Of a DNA stretch of 64,000 nt, positions 1 through 8,004 are shown in pieces. Both the position numbers and the translations under genes were made by a program. Each line of letters begins with the position of its first letter. The stretch's first letter is position 1. The DNA is from Flavobacteriales bacterium UBA5040 (GTDB lineage Bacteria; Bacteroidota; Bacteroidia; Flavobacteriales; Weeksellaceae), in NCBI GenBank assembly GCA_002415135.1, contig DIBY01000022.1:186001-250000 (forward strand), read 5' to 3'. The notes beneath the pieces were generated by a model. The model did not search any database. It saw only the letters and a program-made list of their open reading frames with translations, and had not been told where the DNA came from.

Positions 1-274
1 AGTGCTGCATCAAGTCGGAAATATTGTTTCCTAAATTACTGTCGATGCGGTCTGCGGTTGGAATAAACGTCCTTAGTGGAAGTCCGAACATGGAGTGAAT
101 CGTAACGCCACCCGCGTTGATGGCCGCAATTCCGGTTGGAGCTACCACGATGTGTTTCTTCTGGGTTTTTTTTACAAACTCATTGAGAAAAGTGGTTTTT
201 CCGGTCCCGGCTTTACCGGTTAAAAAAATACTGCGGTTGGTATGTTCGGCTAAATTAAAGAGAGATTCGTCCAT
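1..274 (-). CDS. PIF1-like helicase / AAA ATPase, N-terminal part only
   Basis: The reading frame starts at the ATG ending at 274 and runs off the left edge, so only about 91 residues are visible. It begins MDESLFNLAEHTNRSIFLTG and carries a Walker A motif GKAGTGKTT near residue 21, followed by VVAPTGIAAINAGGVTIHS, which matches the helicase motif Ia region of PIF1/RecD-type superfamily 1 helicases. In Bacteroidota such proteins are usually long and may carry a C-terminal HRDC domain; that part is outside the window. The family assignment is good, the exact role (DNA unwinding in repair or recombination) is inferred. Confidence 0.85.
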   Translation of the reverse strand, partial: MDESLFNLAEHTNRSIFLTGKAGTGKTTFLNEFVKKTQKKHIVVAPTGIAAINAGGVTIHSMFGLPLRTFIPTADRIDSNLGNNISDLMQH

Positions 275-364
275 TGGTCAAATTTAAGAAAATTGGGCTG
301 AATGGGCGAATAGATTTTTTCTTAACGGGCAATTATTACAAATGATTTTTCAAAGTATTAAAAT

Positions 365-1288
365 TTAATAAAGCTCAGACCACATAAATTTTGATTGCAC
401 AATATTGGTGATTTCTTTTTGCAGAAATTCTAAGTAGGATGCTGAGACCATCGTCTGATTTTTACCTTTTAACCAAATTAAACTCCAGGTAGTGGTGATC
501 GGTAATTCCTTGATCGGAATAATTTCTAATTCTTTGTTTTGAAGTTCATTTTTAATACCGATTATTGGCATGATTGAATAACCTAAACCTGCCAGCAATG
601 CTTGTTTTACCGCTTCATTAGAGGATAGTTCCATTCTTTTAAGAACGGAAATGTTATTTTCTGAAAAGAATTTTTCCATGGTCTGACGAGTTCCGGATCC
701 TTTTTCCCGAAAAATAAGCGGAAGGTTTTCAAAAATTTCTTTCGTTGAATTTCCTTTTTTAGAAGTCACTTTCTCACTTCCAACCAGGTATAATTTGTTT
801 TGCAGCAGATCCAGTTTTTCAATATTTTGAGTCGTTGGTAAAATAGAGACAAGCGCAAAATCAACGCTGTTATTTTCCAGACTTTCCAGCACTTTATATT
901 TATTGGTAACGTCCATATTTAATTCTACACCCGCATTTTCTTTCATAAATTGAGAAAGAAAGTAAGGCATTACATATTTCCCCGTGGAGACTACAGAGAT
1001 TTTTAATTTCCCCGTAAGTTGTCCTTTGTAAGCTAAAGTTTTGTAATTAATGGCGTGAACCTGATTGATGATGTTTTCGGCTGCTTCGGCAATTTCTCGT
1101 CCAAAATCGGTAATGTAGATCTTTCTTCCAACCACTTCTGTCAAAGGAATATCAAACTGATCTTGGAAGTTTTTAAGCTGAATGGAAACTGCTGGTTGGG
1201 TAAGATAAAGTTCTTCTGAGGCTTTTGTTACACTTTCTGTTTGTACGACTTTCAGAAAGATTCGAAGTTGGTTTAAAGTATAATTCAT
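365..1288 (-). CDS. LysR-family transcriptional regulator
   Basis: A 307-residue protein of typical LysR length. Residues 1-60 form the winged helix-turn-helix (NQLRIFLKVVQTESVTKASE, then LYLTQPAVSIQLKNF), and about 90-295 is the periplasmic-binding-protein-like effector domain. The N-terminus resembles the CysB/CysL branch, but the effector cannot be deduced. It is transcribed divergently from the isocitrate dehydrogenase gene with an 85-bp gap, the usual arrangement for a LysR regulator and its own promoter region, although icd is not a standard CysL target. The start ATG at 1286-1288 sits downstream of a Bacteroidota-type -7 box on the same strand. Confidence 0.88.
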   Translation of the reverse strand: MNYTLNQLRIFLKVVQTESVTKASEELYLTQPAVSIQLKNFQDQFDIPLTEVVGRKIYITDFGREIAEAAENIINQVHAINYKTLAYKGQLTGKLKISVVSTGKYVMPYFLSQFMKENAGVELNMDVTNKYKVLESLENNSVDFALVSILPTTQNIEKLDLLQNKLYLVGSEKVTSKKGNSTKEIFENLPLIFREKGSGTRQTMEKFFSENNISVLKRMELSSNEAVKQALLAGLGYSIMPIIGIKNELQNKELEIIPIKELPITTTWSLIWLKGKNQTMVSASYLEFLQKEITNIVQSKFMWSELY

Positions 1289-1312
1289 AAAAATTATTTA
1301 TACATAGTATTA

Positions 1313-1320
1313 CAAATATA
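1313..1320 (-). promoter_or_regulatory. Bacteroidota -7 box for the LysR gene
   Basis: On the minus strand this reads TATATTTG, matching the TAnnTTTG consensus of the Bacteroidota primary sigma factor, 25 bp upstream of the LysR start codon. A -33 TTG element was not clearly assigned. Confidence 0.5.
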
Positions 1321-1373
1321 AATAAAAATATATGAGTTAGATGCTGCAAATTTGCCTCATCAAAAAAAATAAA

Positions 1374-2810
1374 ATGACAAGAATTACAGTAGCAAAAGGA
1401 GACGGTATTGGGCCAGAAATTATGGAGGCGACTTTGAAAGTGATTATGGCAGCGGGTGCGCAAATTGAAATCGATGAAATTCCAGTAGGTGAAAAAGTGT
1501 ATTTAGCGGGAAACACCAATGGAATTGCAGCAAGATCATGGGATACGATCAGAAAGAATAAAGTTTTTCTGAAAGCGCCAATTACTACTCCACAAGGTGG
1601 TGGTTATAAAAGTTTGAATGTCACCACGCGAAAATTTTTGGGTTTGTATTCGAATGTCAGACCTTGTATGAGTTTGCATCCTTTTGTGGAAACCAAACAT
1701 CAAAATATGGATCTCGTGATCATCCGTGAAAACGAAGAAGATCTGTACGGCGGAATCGAGCATCAACAAACCGATGAAGTGGTACAATGCTTAAAATTGA
1801 TCAGTCGTCCCGGCTGTGAGAAAATCGTACGGTACGCGTTTGAATATGCGAAGGTTTATGGCAGAACGAAAGTGACGTGTTTCACCAAGGATAATATTAT
1901 GAAACAGACCGATGGCTTGTTCCATCAGGTTTTTGACGAGATCGCTTTAGAATATCCGGAGATTGAAAACGAACATTGGATTATCGATATCGGTGCGGCG
2001 AAAATGGCCGACACGCCAGAAATTTTTGATGTGATCGTGACTTTAAATCTTTACGGTGATGTGATTTCCGATATTGCCGCACAGATCGCGGGCTCAGTTG
2101 GTCTCGCGGGTTCTGCAAATATTGGAGAAGAATGTGCGATGTTCGAAGCAATTCATGGTTCGGCACCGAGAAGAGCTGGACAAAATTTAGCCAATCCATC
2201 GGGTTTATTGCAAGGAGCAGTGATGATGCTTAACCATATCGGACAGGCAGACGTTGCGGAAAAAGTGCAGAATGCCTGGCTAAAAACTATTGAAGATGGA
2301 ATTCATACGTATGACATTTTTAAAGAAGGAGTCAGTAAAGAAAAAGTTGGTACGAAAGAATTCGCAGAGGCGATTATCCAGAATTTGGGACAAAATCCTT
2401 CAATTCTAAAACCGATGAACCCTGTAAAAGATGCGGTATTGCAATTACCCAAATATGTGAAAAAACCTGCCATGGATAAAAGATTGGTTGGAGTTGATCT
2501 ATTTGTGGATTGGAAAGGAACCGACCCCAATGAACTGGCGGAAAAGCTCCAAAGCATTAACACCGAAAATAAACAGTTGACGATGATCACCAACCGTGGA
2601 ATTAAAGTCTGGCCAGACGGATTTTCTGAAACGTTCTGTACCGACCACTGGAGATGCCGTTTCCAGCCTAAAAATGGAAATATGTTATACAAAAATAACA
2701 TCATCAACTTGTTGGCTAAAGCGTTGGATGCTAGAATAGATGTCGTAAAAACCGAGAATTTGTATGAATTCGATGGAAAGAAGGCGTACTCTTTAGGTCA
2801 GGGTCAGTAA
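1374..2810 (+). CDS. icd: NADP-dependent isocitrate dehydrogenase
   Basis: Converts isocitrate to 2-oxoglutarate and CO2 in the TCA cycle. The protein has about 478 residues from the ATG at 1374 (MTRITVAKGDGIGPEIM), which I prefer over an in-frame upstream ATG at 1341 because the canonical N-terminal strand begins here. Visible motifs are GDGIGPEI (about residues 9-16), the substrate-binding stretch SLNVTTRKFLG and NVRP (80-97), RENEEDLYGG (118-127), LYGDVISDI with its metal-binding aspartates, and the cofactor loop IHGSAPRRAG. The length, with about 140 extra C-terminal residues, fits the Thermus-type enzyme with a C-terminal extension rather than the 416-residue E. coli enzyme. A terminator-like hairpin follows. 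Confidence 0.95.
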   Translation: MTRITVAKGDGIGPEIMEATLKVIMAAGAQIEIDEIPVGEKVYLAGNTNGIAARSWDTIRKNKVFLKAPITTPQGGGYKSLNVTTRKFLGLYSNVRPCMSLHPFVETKHQNMDLVIIRENEEDLYGGIEHQQTDEVVQCLKLISRPGCEKIVRYAFEYAKVYGRTKVTCFTKDNIMKQTDGLFHQVFDEIALEYPEIENEHWIIDIGAAKMADTPEIFDVIVTLNLYGDVISDIAAQIAGSVGLAGSANIGEECAMFEAIHGSAPRRAGQNLANPSGLLQGAVMMLNHIGQADVAEKVQNAWLKTIEDGIHTYDIFKEGVSKEKVGTKEFAEAIIQNLGQNPSILKPMNPVKDAVLQLPKYVKKPAMDKRLVGVDLFVDWKGTDPNELAEKLQSINTENKQLTMITNRGIKVWPDGFSETFCTDHWRCRFQPKNGNMLYKNNIINLLAKALDARIDVVKTENLYEFDGKKAYSLGQGQ

Positions 2811-2850
2811 AAATTAGTTTCGAAAACAGGTTAAATAATTGATTATGAAT

Positions 2851-2882
2851 AAAGTCCGATCTTGTATTGGACTTTATTTTTA
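2851..2882 (+). terminator. Rho-independent terminator after icd
   Basis: A 7-bp inverted repeat, aaagtcc (2851-2857) and ggacttt (2869-2875), separated by 11 bases and followed by attttt, lies 40 bp after the icd stop codon. Confidence 0.6.
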
Positions 2883-2960
2883 ACAATTTATTGACCATAC
2901 TGTCAACTTTAAAATTTGGTTTCACATGAGACCAATTGCAATGATCAAAATTTTTATTAA

Positions 2961-3248
2961 ATGGAAAAACAAGATATTTTTACCTTGATCGAAGGTGAGT
3001 TTACGCCCAAAGAATCCCGCGAATTACTTTTTAGCGTTTTTAAAAGTAAAATTCGTTTTCACCGTCTGAAGAATTTCAGTTCTCAGGAACGTTTTGGGAA
3101 AGGCGATGAAAAGGCACTATCCAGAATGGTGCAGCTTCAAGAAACTTTAGCGTCGATTTTTAAAGTGATCGAATCTGCCGAAAAAGAAAATCAGATTTTA
3201 GAAATTAAGGCTGAAATTATTTTAAATTTTACCAAGTCAGCTAAGTAG
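2961..3248 (+). CDS. Small conserved-looking protein of unknown function
   Basis: A 95-residue, charged, probably cytoplasmic helical protein with no signal peptide or membrane segment (MEKQDIFTLIEGEFTPKESR at the start). I do not recognise the family. The composition (Lys, Glu, Leu, Ile and Phe in helical spacing) suggests a small all-alpha protein, perhaps an oligomer. It stands alone between icd and a lipoprotein gene, both on the same strand, separated by 150 and 105 bp, so it is probably its own transcription unit. It is accepted as a gene because the frame is open in an otherwise stop-rich region and no other frame competes. Confidence 0.7.
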   Translation: MEKQDIFTLIEGEFTPKESRELLFSVFKSKIRFHRLKNFSSQERFGKGDEKALSRMVQLQETLASIFKVIESAEKENQILEIKAEIILNFTKSAK

Positions 3249-3333
3249 TTCCAATTGGTTTTGAAAATTGATTGCTTAGAAAACGGTCAGGTTTTAATCG
3301 ATTAAGAGACTTCCTATTTCAGAAAAAAGATGC

Positions 3334-3341
3334 TACTTTTG
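3334..3341 (+). promoter_or_regulatory. Bacteroidota -7 box for the lipoprotein gene
   Basis: TACTTTTG matches TAnnTTTG and lies 13 bp before the ATG at 3354, so the transcript would have a very short leader. Confidence 0.5.
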
Positions 3342-3353
3342 TAATCATAAATT

Positions 3354-3818
3354 ATGAAGATGAAGCACTTATTAATGATCGCAATTTCAGTTTTTATATT
3401 CTCCGCGTGTTCCTCCAAAAAGGCAATCGTTGAGGAAGAAACTTTACCAAAAGATATCGCGTTAAAACCTGATAATAATTTTACTCAGGAAGATGATCAA
3501 CGCCTAATGAAAAGTCTTATCCAGGAAATTGATTCTTTAATTAATGAAGAACCTTGTACCGATGTAGCCAACTGGAAATTTACAGCAATTGGTGCAAAAG
3601 CCTGTGGCGGGCCAAGTTCTTACATTGCTTATCCTGTTCATTTAGAAGATGAAATTTTGCCGAAAGTAACGCGATTTACTTCTATGCAAAGTACCTTTAA
3701 TACTAAATATGGAATGATGTCGGATTGCGCCATCGTTCTTCCACCCGCAGAAATTATCTGTGAAAATGGAAAGGCAGTTTTGATTGGAGATCGTTTGGAG
3801 AAAGAGGAAGTTGAATAA
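3354..3818 (+). CDS. Putative lipoprotein of unknown function
   Basis: A 154-residue protein with a short basic N-terminus, a hydrophobic core (LLMIAISVFIFSAC) and a lipobox FSAC, so the mature protein would begin at Cys19 and be lipidated in the cell envelope. The mature part contains two Cys pairs candidates (PCTDVANW, KACGGPSSY, SDCAIV, IICEN) that may form disulfides in the periplasm. The segment ACGGPSSYIAYP recalls small secreted proteins of Flavobacteriia, but I cannot name a function. An alternative start two codons later (ATG at 3360) would give an equally good signal. Confidence 0.75.
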   Translation: MKMKHLLMIAISVFIFSACSSKKAIVEEETLPKDIALKPDNNFTQEDDQRLMKSLIQEIDSLINEEPCTDVANWKFTAIGAKACGGPSSYIAYPVHLEDEILPKVTRFTSMQSTFNTKYGMMSDCAIVLPPAEIICENGKAVLIGDRLEKEEVE

Positions 3819-3831
3819 AAAGTGATCTGAT

Positions 3832-4323
3832 TTATTCCTGGACCAATTCGTAAATTAATTTATTTTCTGTTTTAGAAATAAAAATATGATCTTCCTCTAT
3901 TGAGGAGTGTTTCGAATTTTCTTTAAAGTATCCTTCCGTGTTTTCACGATATTCTCTAAATGCATTTGGATATTTTTGTAAGATCATATTGATACTGTCA
4001 GATTTATCTTTAAAGTTCTTCAATAATCTCAACTGATCTTGGTTAGAGATATTCAACTCTAAGCGTTGATGAAAATCACCAATTCCCCAACCGGTTTTAT
4101 GGTCGACAATTTCAAAGTCGTCTTTTAATTCAATTTTATTGGTGAGAAGGAGATCCCGAGCGTTTGACTTTGAGAAAAACTGATCTTCAAACCTTAAATA
4201 TAACAAGCATACGAGAAATACCAATCCGACGGAAGCACTTAGAATAATTCCTGTTCTTTTACTTTCTAATTTTTTCCCGATGTAATAGAGTAAAAAAAAG
4301 AAATCCAATCGGAAGCCCAACAA
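3832..4323 (-). CDS. Small membrane-anchored protein with a probably frameshifted N terminus
   Basis: The open frame starts at a TTG at 4323 and encodes one clear membrane helix (TGIILSASVGLVFLVCLLYL, about residues 24-43) followed by a roughly 115-residue soluble domain rich in Lys, Asp and Glu. The only good ATG, at 4366, is in another frame and opens a second hydrophobic segment that ends at 4259 (see separate entry). The two frames overlap across a run of eight T (minus strand), so the intact gene may span 3832-4366 with two N-terminal membrane helices. The function is unknown. Its stop is 13 bp from the convergent lipoprotein gene. Confidence 0.5.
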   Translation of the reverse strand: MLGFRLDFFFLLYYIGKKLESKRTGIILSASVGLVFLVCLLYLRFEDQFFSKSNARDLLLTNKIELKDDFEIVDHKTGWGIGDFHQRLELNISNQDQLRLLKNFKDKSDSINMILQKYPNAFREYRENTEGYFKENSKHSSIEEDHIFISKTENKLIYELVQE

Positions 4324-4366
4324 AAATTAAAAACAATATAGACGAGAATATAAGATCATCCAGCAT
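4259..4366 (-). other. 35-codon hydrophobic frame, likely true N terminus of the frameshifted gene
   Basis: From the ATG at 4366 the frame reads MLDDLIFSSILFLIFVGLPI and continues to a stop at 4259. It encodes a single membrane helix ending in basic residues. It overlaps the frame of the 3832-4323 protein over a T-rich homopolymer, so a one-base change there would fuse both. It could instead be a separate small membrane protein. Confidence 0.4.
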
Positions 4367-4372
4367 GACTTT

Positions 4373-4888
4373 CTATTCCTTATACCAGCCTGAATATTTC
4401 ACGTAATTATTGGCGATTCGGTTGACTTCACCTTCCAGTAATTCGGTAGAAATATCTTTAATTTTACGAGCTGGCGTTCCGGCCCAAACTTCGCCTGGTT
4501 TAATGTGCGTTCCTTGTACAACAACCGAACCAGCGCCCACAATGGAGTTGCTTTCAACTAAGCAGTCATCCATAACGATGGCACCCATCCCAATTAGAAC
4601 GTTATCCTGAATCGTGCAACCATGAACGATTGCGTTATGTCCGATCGAAACATTATCACCAATGATGAGCGGGAATTTTTCATACGTGCAATGCAACATC
4701 GCATTATCCTGCACATTTACTTTGTCTCCCATTTTGATATAGTGAACATCGCCACGAATCACGGCGTTGTACCAAATACTGCATTCTTTACCCATAGTGA
4801 CATTGCCGATAATGGTGGCGGTTTCTGCCAAAAAAGTGTCTGCTCCAATTTGTGGAGTTTTACCTAAAAGTTCTTTTACTAAAGCCAT
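4373..4888 (-). CDS. Gamma-carbonic-anhydrase-like hexapeptide protein (YrdA/PaaY type)
   Basis: A 171-residue left-handed beta-helix protein. Hexapeptide turns run from about residue 20 to 145 (ETATIIGNVTMG, CSIWYNAVIRGDVHYIKMGD, VNVQDNAMLHC, IIGDNVSIGHNAIVHG, VLIGMGAIVMDD, SIVGAGSVVVQG). The three metal-ligand histidines of gamma carbonic anhydrases are represented by H in MLHC, in IGHNAIVHG and neighbouring turns, with the RGD and Q residues of the YrdA family. The family forms trimers that bind Zn or Fe; many members have no proven carbonic anhydrase activity or act on CoA thioesters. It appears to be a single-gene unit. Confidence 0.85.
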   Translation of the reverse strand: MALVKELLGKTPQIGADTFLAETATIIGNVTMGKECSIWYNAVIRGDVHYIKMGDKVNVQDNAMLHCTYEKFPLIIGDNVSIGHNAIVHGCTIQDNVLIGMGAIVMDDCLVESNSIVGAGSVVVQGTHIKPGEVWAGTPARKIKDISTELLEGEVNRIANNYVKYSGWYKE

Positions 4889-5042
4889 ATTATTTTTTTA
4901 AGATTTTAAAAGTTTAGAAAAAATGCTGACCATCAATCCATGTGAATGTCTAATTTCTCCTTTTTAAAATCGTCCTGTTTTTACTGATTAAACTCATTGA
5001 CAAGGTCTAAAACATCAATAAGGTAATCTAGATTGTTATCCG

Positions 5043-5050
5043 TATTTTTG
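5043..5050 (+). promoter_or_regulatory. Bacteroidota -7 box for the nifU-like gene
   Basis: TATTTTTG matches the TAnnTTTG consensus, 22 bp before the ATG at 5073. Confidence 0.5.
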
Positions 5051-5072
5051 TACTCAAATTTAAGAAAATTAA

Positions 5073-5951
5073 ATGAGACATATTATCATAGAGCCCACAG
5101 AAAACCCTAAAGTGATGAAGTTTGTAGCGGATTACAACTTAATTCCCGGTTCTCTGGAACTCGATCGAAATTCTGATATTTCAGAAATCCCCTTAGCCCA
5201 GGAACTTTTCAAATATCCATTCGTGGAAAGAGTTTTCGTTACTGCAAATTTTATTGCTGTAGCAAAACAGGATGGCGTTGACTGGGAAAATGTTGTTGAA
5301 CCTTTAAAAGGAATTATCGCCACAGAATTAGACGCGAATCCCCGTCTTTATCTTCAGAAGCAAAAAGAGGAATATATGATTTACGCGGAGATGACTCCAA
5401 ATCCAATGGTGATGAAGTTCGTATCGAGTAAAGCTTTAATGGATGGTTTTATTGAAGTGAAATCACGTGAAGAAGCTGATGCGGTTCCTTTGGCTAAAGC
5501 CATTTTCGAGGAATTTGATTTCGCTAAAGAAGTATTTATTTCTGATAATTTCGTTGCCGTTACTAAAAACGTATCGGTAGAGTGGCATGAAGTGATGGTA
5601 ACCGTGCGAGCATTTGTCTCCGACTATCTTCAAAATGGAGGATCAATTTCTAACGTGACTCCGCAGAAACACGAAAGCCCGGCTTCCGGAATCATGAATA
5701 GAGAATATAATGCAGACGAACAGAAGATCTCCGATATTTTGAATGAATATGTTGCTCCTGCAGTAGAAGGTGACGGTGGAAAAATTTCTTTGATGGAATA
5801 CGATGCTGAAACAAAAACCGCAAAAATGTTATTGCAAGGTGCATGTTCAGGTTGTCCAAGCTCCACAGCAACTTTGAAAGGTGGAATTGAAAATATATTA
5901 AAACAATTTTTACCTGATTTGGTAGAAAACGTAGAAGCAGTTAACGGATAA
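5073..5951 (+). CDS. NifU/Nfu-type Fe-S cluster scaffold with duplicated N-terminal domain
   Basis: A 292-residue cytoplasmic protein that carries or delivers Fe-S clusters. Two successive Nfu N-terminal (scaffold) domains are visible, about residues 1-90 (IIEPTENPKVMKFVAD) and 105-190 (YAEMTPNPMVMKFVSS), clearly a tandem duplication. A NifU C-terminal domain follows at about 210-285 with the cluster-binding CxxC at Cys258 and Cys261 (GACSGCPSSTATLKGG). It sits 73 bp upstream of ferrochelatase, another iron-dependent function, and the two may be co-transcribed. The duplicated N-domain architecture is common in Bacteroidota. Confidence 0.92.
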   Translation: MRHIIIEPTENPKVMKFVADYNLIPGSLELDRNSDISEIPLAQELFKYPFVERVFVTANFIAVAKQDGVDWENVVEPLKGIIATELDANPRLYLQKQKEEYMIYAEMTPNPMVMKFVSSKALMDGFIEVKSREEADAVPLAKAIFEEFDFAKEVFISDNFVAVTKNVSVEWHEVMVTVRAFVSDYLQNGGSISNVTPQKHESPASGIMNREYNADEQKISDILNEYVAPAVEGDGGKISLMEYDAETKTAKMLLQGACSGCPSSTATLKGGIENILKQFLPDLVENVEAVNG

Positions 5952-6024
5952 AAATAGGAGAAATAAGTAATGAGTAATAATTAATATTTTATTCCTCGTT
6001 ATTCATTACCAATTACTTATAAAC

Positions 6025-7047
6025 ATGAAAGGAATTTTATTAGTAAATCTTGGATCGCCAAGATCAACAAAAACAGAAGATGTTAGAGAATATCTGGATG
6101 AGTTTTTAATGGATGAAAAGGTGATCGATTATCGCTGGTTTTTTAGATCATTGCTCGTGCAGGGAATTATTTTAAATACCCGTCCGAAAAAATCAGCAGA
6201 AGCGTACAAAACCGTGTGGACGGATGAAGGTTCGCCTTTAATTTTCATTACGGAAAGAATTAAAAAGAAACTCCAAAAAATCGTCGATGTTCCCGTAGAA
6301 ATCGGAATGCGTTACGCTGAACCGAGCATCGAAACTGGAATACGAAAATTAATGGACCAAGGCGTGACGGAAATCGTTCTTTTCCCATTGTATCCGCAAT
6401 ATGCGATGAGTACAACGGAAACGGTGATCGAAAAAGCGGAAGAGGTTCGCAAGAAACATTTCCCGGATATTAAAATTAATTACGTTCAACCGTTTTACAA
6501 CCGTGAGATTTATATCGACTGTTTGGCAGAAAGCATCCGCGAGAAATTACCGGAGACCTTCGATGCTTTGCAGTTTTCTTATCACGGTGTTCCGGAAAGA
6601 CATATCTATAAAACCGATCCTACCAAAACCTGTAATCTGAATGACTGCTGTTCCCGCGACGAAAATCCGAGTCATCAGTTTTGTTACAGACACCAGTGTT
6701 TTAAGGTAACGGAACAGGTGATCAAGAAATTGAATCTGCCCAAAGAAAAAGTGATGGTTACTTTCCAATCTAGATTAGGAAACGACAAATGGATGGAACC
6801 TTATACGGATGAAACTTTGGAAAACTTAGGTAAAAAAGGGATTAAAAATCTGGCAATTGTTTGTCCGGCATTTGTATCTGACTGTTTAGAAACCTTAGAG
6901 GAAATTTCTGTTGAAGGTAAAGAGCAATTTATGCATGGGGGCGGCGAAGTCTACAATTATATTCCCTGTCTGAATGATGAAGACCGCTGGATCGACGTGG
7001 TGAAAACTTTGTGCGAAGAGAAGTTGCACGAGTTTTATTTGGTTTAA
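6025..7047 (+). CDS. hemH: Ferrochelatase
   Basis: Inserts Fe2+ into protoporphyrin IX (or coproporphyrin III, depending on the branch) to finish heme. The 340-residue protein has the usual length. It shows the N-terminal GILLVNLGSP motif, the catalytic-histidine region FSYHGVPERHI (His187), the cysteine-rich stretch TCNLNDCC that some ferrochelatases use for a [2Fe-2S] cluster, and TFQSRLGNDKWMEPYTDETL near residues 248-270. The C-terminal part ends VCPAFVSDCLETLEEI. A strong terminator hairpin follows. The gene is probably read together with the nifU-like gene. Confidence 0.95.
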   Translation: MKGILLVNLGSPRSTKTEDVREYLDEFLMDEKVIDYRWFFRSLLVQGIILNTRPKKSAEAYKTVWTDEGSPLIFITERIKKKLQKIVDVPVEIGMRYAEPSIETGIRKLMDQGVTEIVLFPLYPQYAMSTTETVIEKAEEVRKKHFPDIKINYVQPFYNREIYIDCLAESIREKLPETFDALQFSYHGVPERHIYKTDPTKTCNLNDCCSRDENPSHQFCYRHQCFKVTEQVIKKLNLPKEKVMVTFQSRLGNDKWMEPYTDETLENLGKKGIKNLAIVCPAFVSDCLETLEEISVEGKEQFMHGGGEVYNYIPCLNDEDRWIDVVKTLCEEKLHEFYLV

Positions 7048-7057
7048 AATATATGGG

Positions 7058-7086
7058 CCTTCAAGATTTCTTGAAGGTCTTTTTTA
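7058..7086 (+). terminator. Rho-independent terminator after hemH
   Basis: A perfect 8-bp stem, ccttcaag (7058-7065) with cttgaagg (7070-7077), a 4-base loop, then tcttttttat. It is 10 bp after the hemH stop. Confidence 0.8.
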
Positions 7087-7113
7087 TAAATTGTTTTTCC
7101 TAACTTTGATTTT

Positions 7114-7349
7114 ATGAATGTAACTGTTGAACAACTTACCGAAAACTGAAAACCCTTCCTGAAAATTTTTTAGAAAGAGTTTGGGGATATATTGATGGTC
7201 TGTCTGAAGAAGAAATTGATCTTGAAATTCCGGAATGGCAGGAAAATGAAGTGAGCGAAAGAGTAGGAGAATACAAGAAAAATCCTGATTCTCTTACAGA
7301 TATGGATGATGTCTTTTCTAAAATCGATATAGAATTGGATGGAAATTAA
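7114..7349 (+). pseudogene. Frameshifted antitoxin-like gene of a ParE/RelE-type module
   Basis: The ATG at 7114 reads MNVTVEQLTEN and stops after 11 codons. If one A is added in the A-run near 7143, the frame continues as EKLKTLPENFLERVWGYIDG and on through an acidic stretch to the stop at 7349, giving about a 78-residue protein. The size, acidity and position, overlapping the toxin-like start at 7339 by 11 bp, fit the addiction-module antitoxins that precede ParE-type toxins in Bacteroidota. One missing base is enough to break it, so this is either a recent mutation or a sequence error. Confidence 0.6.
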
Positions 7350-7617
7350 ATTTTCCTTTAGAGCAAAAAGAGAATTTATCGATTCTGTAAAATTCTATGA
7401 AGGTAGAGTCGTAGGTTTGGGCAAAAGATTTAAACGAGAAATTAGTCATCATGTAGAGGTTATTCAAGATCAGCCAAAATCCGGCGAATTAAAATATAGA
7501 GACCTTAGAGTTTTAGCAGTCAAAACCTTTCCGTTTACCATCCATTAAAAAATTGAAAAAGAATATATTGTTATTGTAGCAATATTTCATTCACCCAGAA
7601 ACCCTGAAAAAAGATAA
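7339..7617 (+). pseudogene. ParE/RelE-type toxin with a premature stop codon
   Basis: Starting at the ATG at 7339, the protein reads MEIKFSFRAKREFIDSVKFY with the ParE-like segments YRDLRVLAVKTFPFTIH, then meets TAA at 7546. In the same frame it continues KIEKEYIVIVAIFHSPRNPE to a stop at 7615-7617. This is the expected C-terminal beta-strand and the HSPRNP-type ending of the ParE/RelE toxin fold. A TAT (Tyr) to TAA change would explain the break, since FPFTIHY is a typical sequence here. The full frame is about 92 residues, normal for the family. With the frameshifted antitoxin, the module looks inactive. Confidence 0.7.
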
Positions 7618-7622
7618 AAGTA

Positions 7623-8003
7623 TTGCAATTCCGTTACGCCAGACACACTCACGACATTTATAAATTATTTGAATTTTATACTTCAATTCTAAACTTTGAA
7701 GTTTTAGGAGAATTTAAAAACCATGACGGTTACGATGGCGTTTTCCTTGGATTAAATGACGAGAATTGGCATTTGGAATTTACACAGAATGGAGAAAACC
7801 CTCAGTCGAAATTTGATGAAGATGATGCCTTGGTTTTCTATCCGAAAACTCAAAAGTCGTTTGATGAAATCTTAGTAAATCTGAAGAAATTTGACGTTCC
7901 ATTATTGGAACCGAAAAATCCTTATTGGAAAAATAAGGGTTTTTGTTTTGAAGATTCTGATGGTTATAAAATCATTGTTTCTGCGGAAAAAATAGAGAAA
8001 TAG
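7623..8003 (+). CDS. VOC-superfamily (glyoxalase/bleomycin-resistance fold) protein
   Basis: A 126-residue single-domain VOC protein starting at a TTG codon (LQFRYARHTHDIYKLFEFYT, first residue read as Met). There is no in-frame ATG before the conserved start. The beta-alpha-beta-beta-beta pattern is visible as two repeats: RHTHDIYKLFEFYTSILNFEVLGEF and VFYPKTQKSFDEILVNLKKFDVP, then GFCFEDSDGYKIIVSAEK. Potential metal ligands are His8 or His10 and Glu in WHLEF. The substrate is unknown. It follows 5 bp after the toxin remnant and is not obviously linked to it. Confidence 0.8.
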   Translation: MQFRYARHTHDIYKLFEFYTSILNFEVLGEFKNHDGYDGVFLGLNDENWHLEFTQNGENPQSKFDEDDALVFYPKTQKSFDEILVNLKKFDVPLLEPKNPYWKNKGFCFEDSDGYKIIVSAEKIEK

Positions 8004-8004
8004 T

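Noticed and set aside
1341..1373. Extended start of icd at 1341
   Set aside because: The added 11 residues are not part of the canonical N-terminus, and the ATG at 1374 begins the conserved MTRITVAKGDGIGPE strand.
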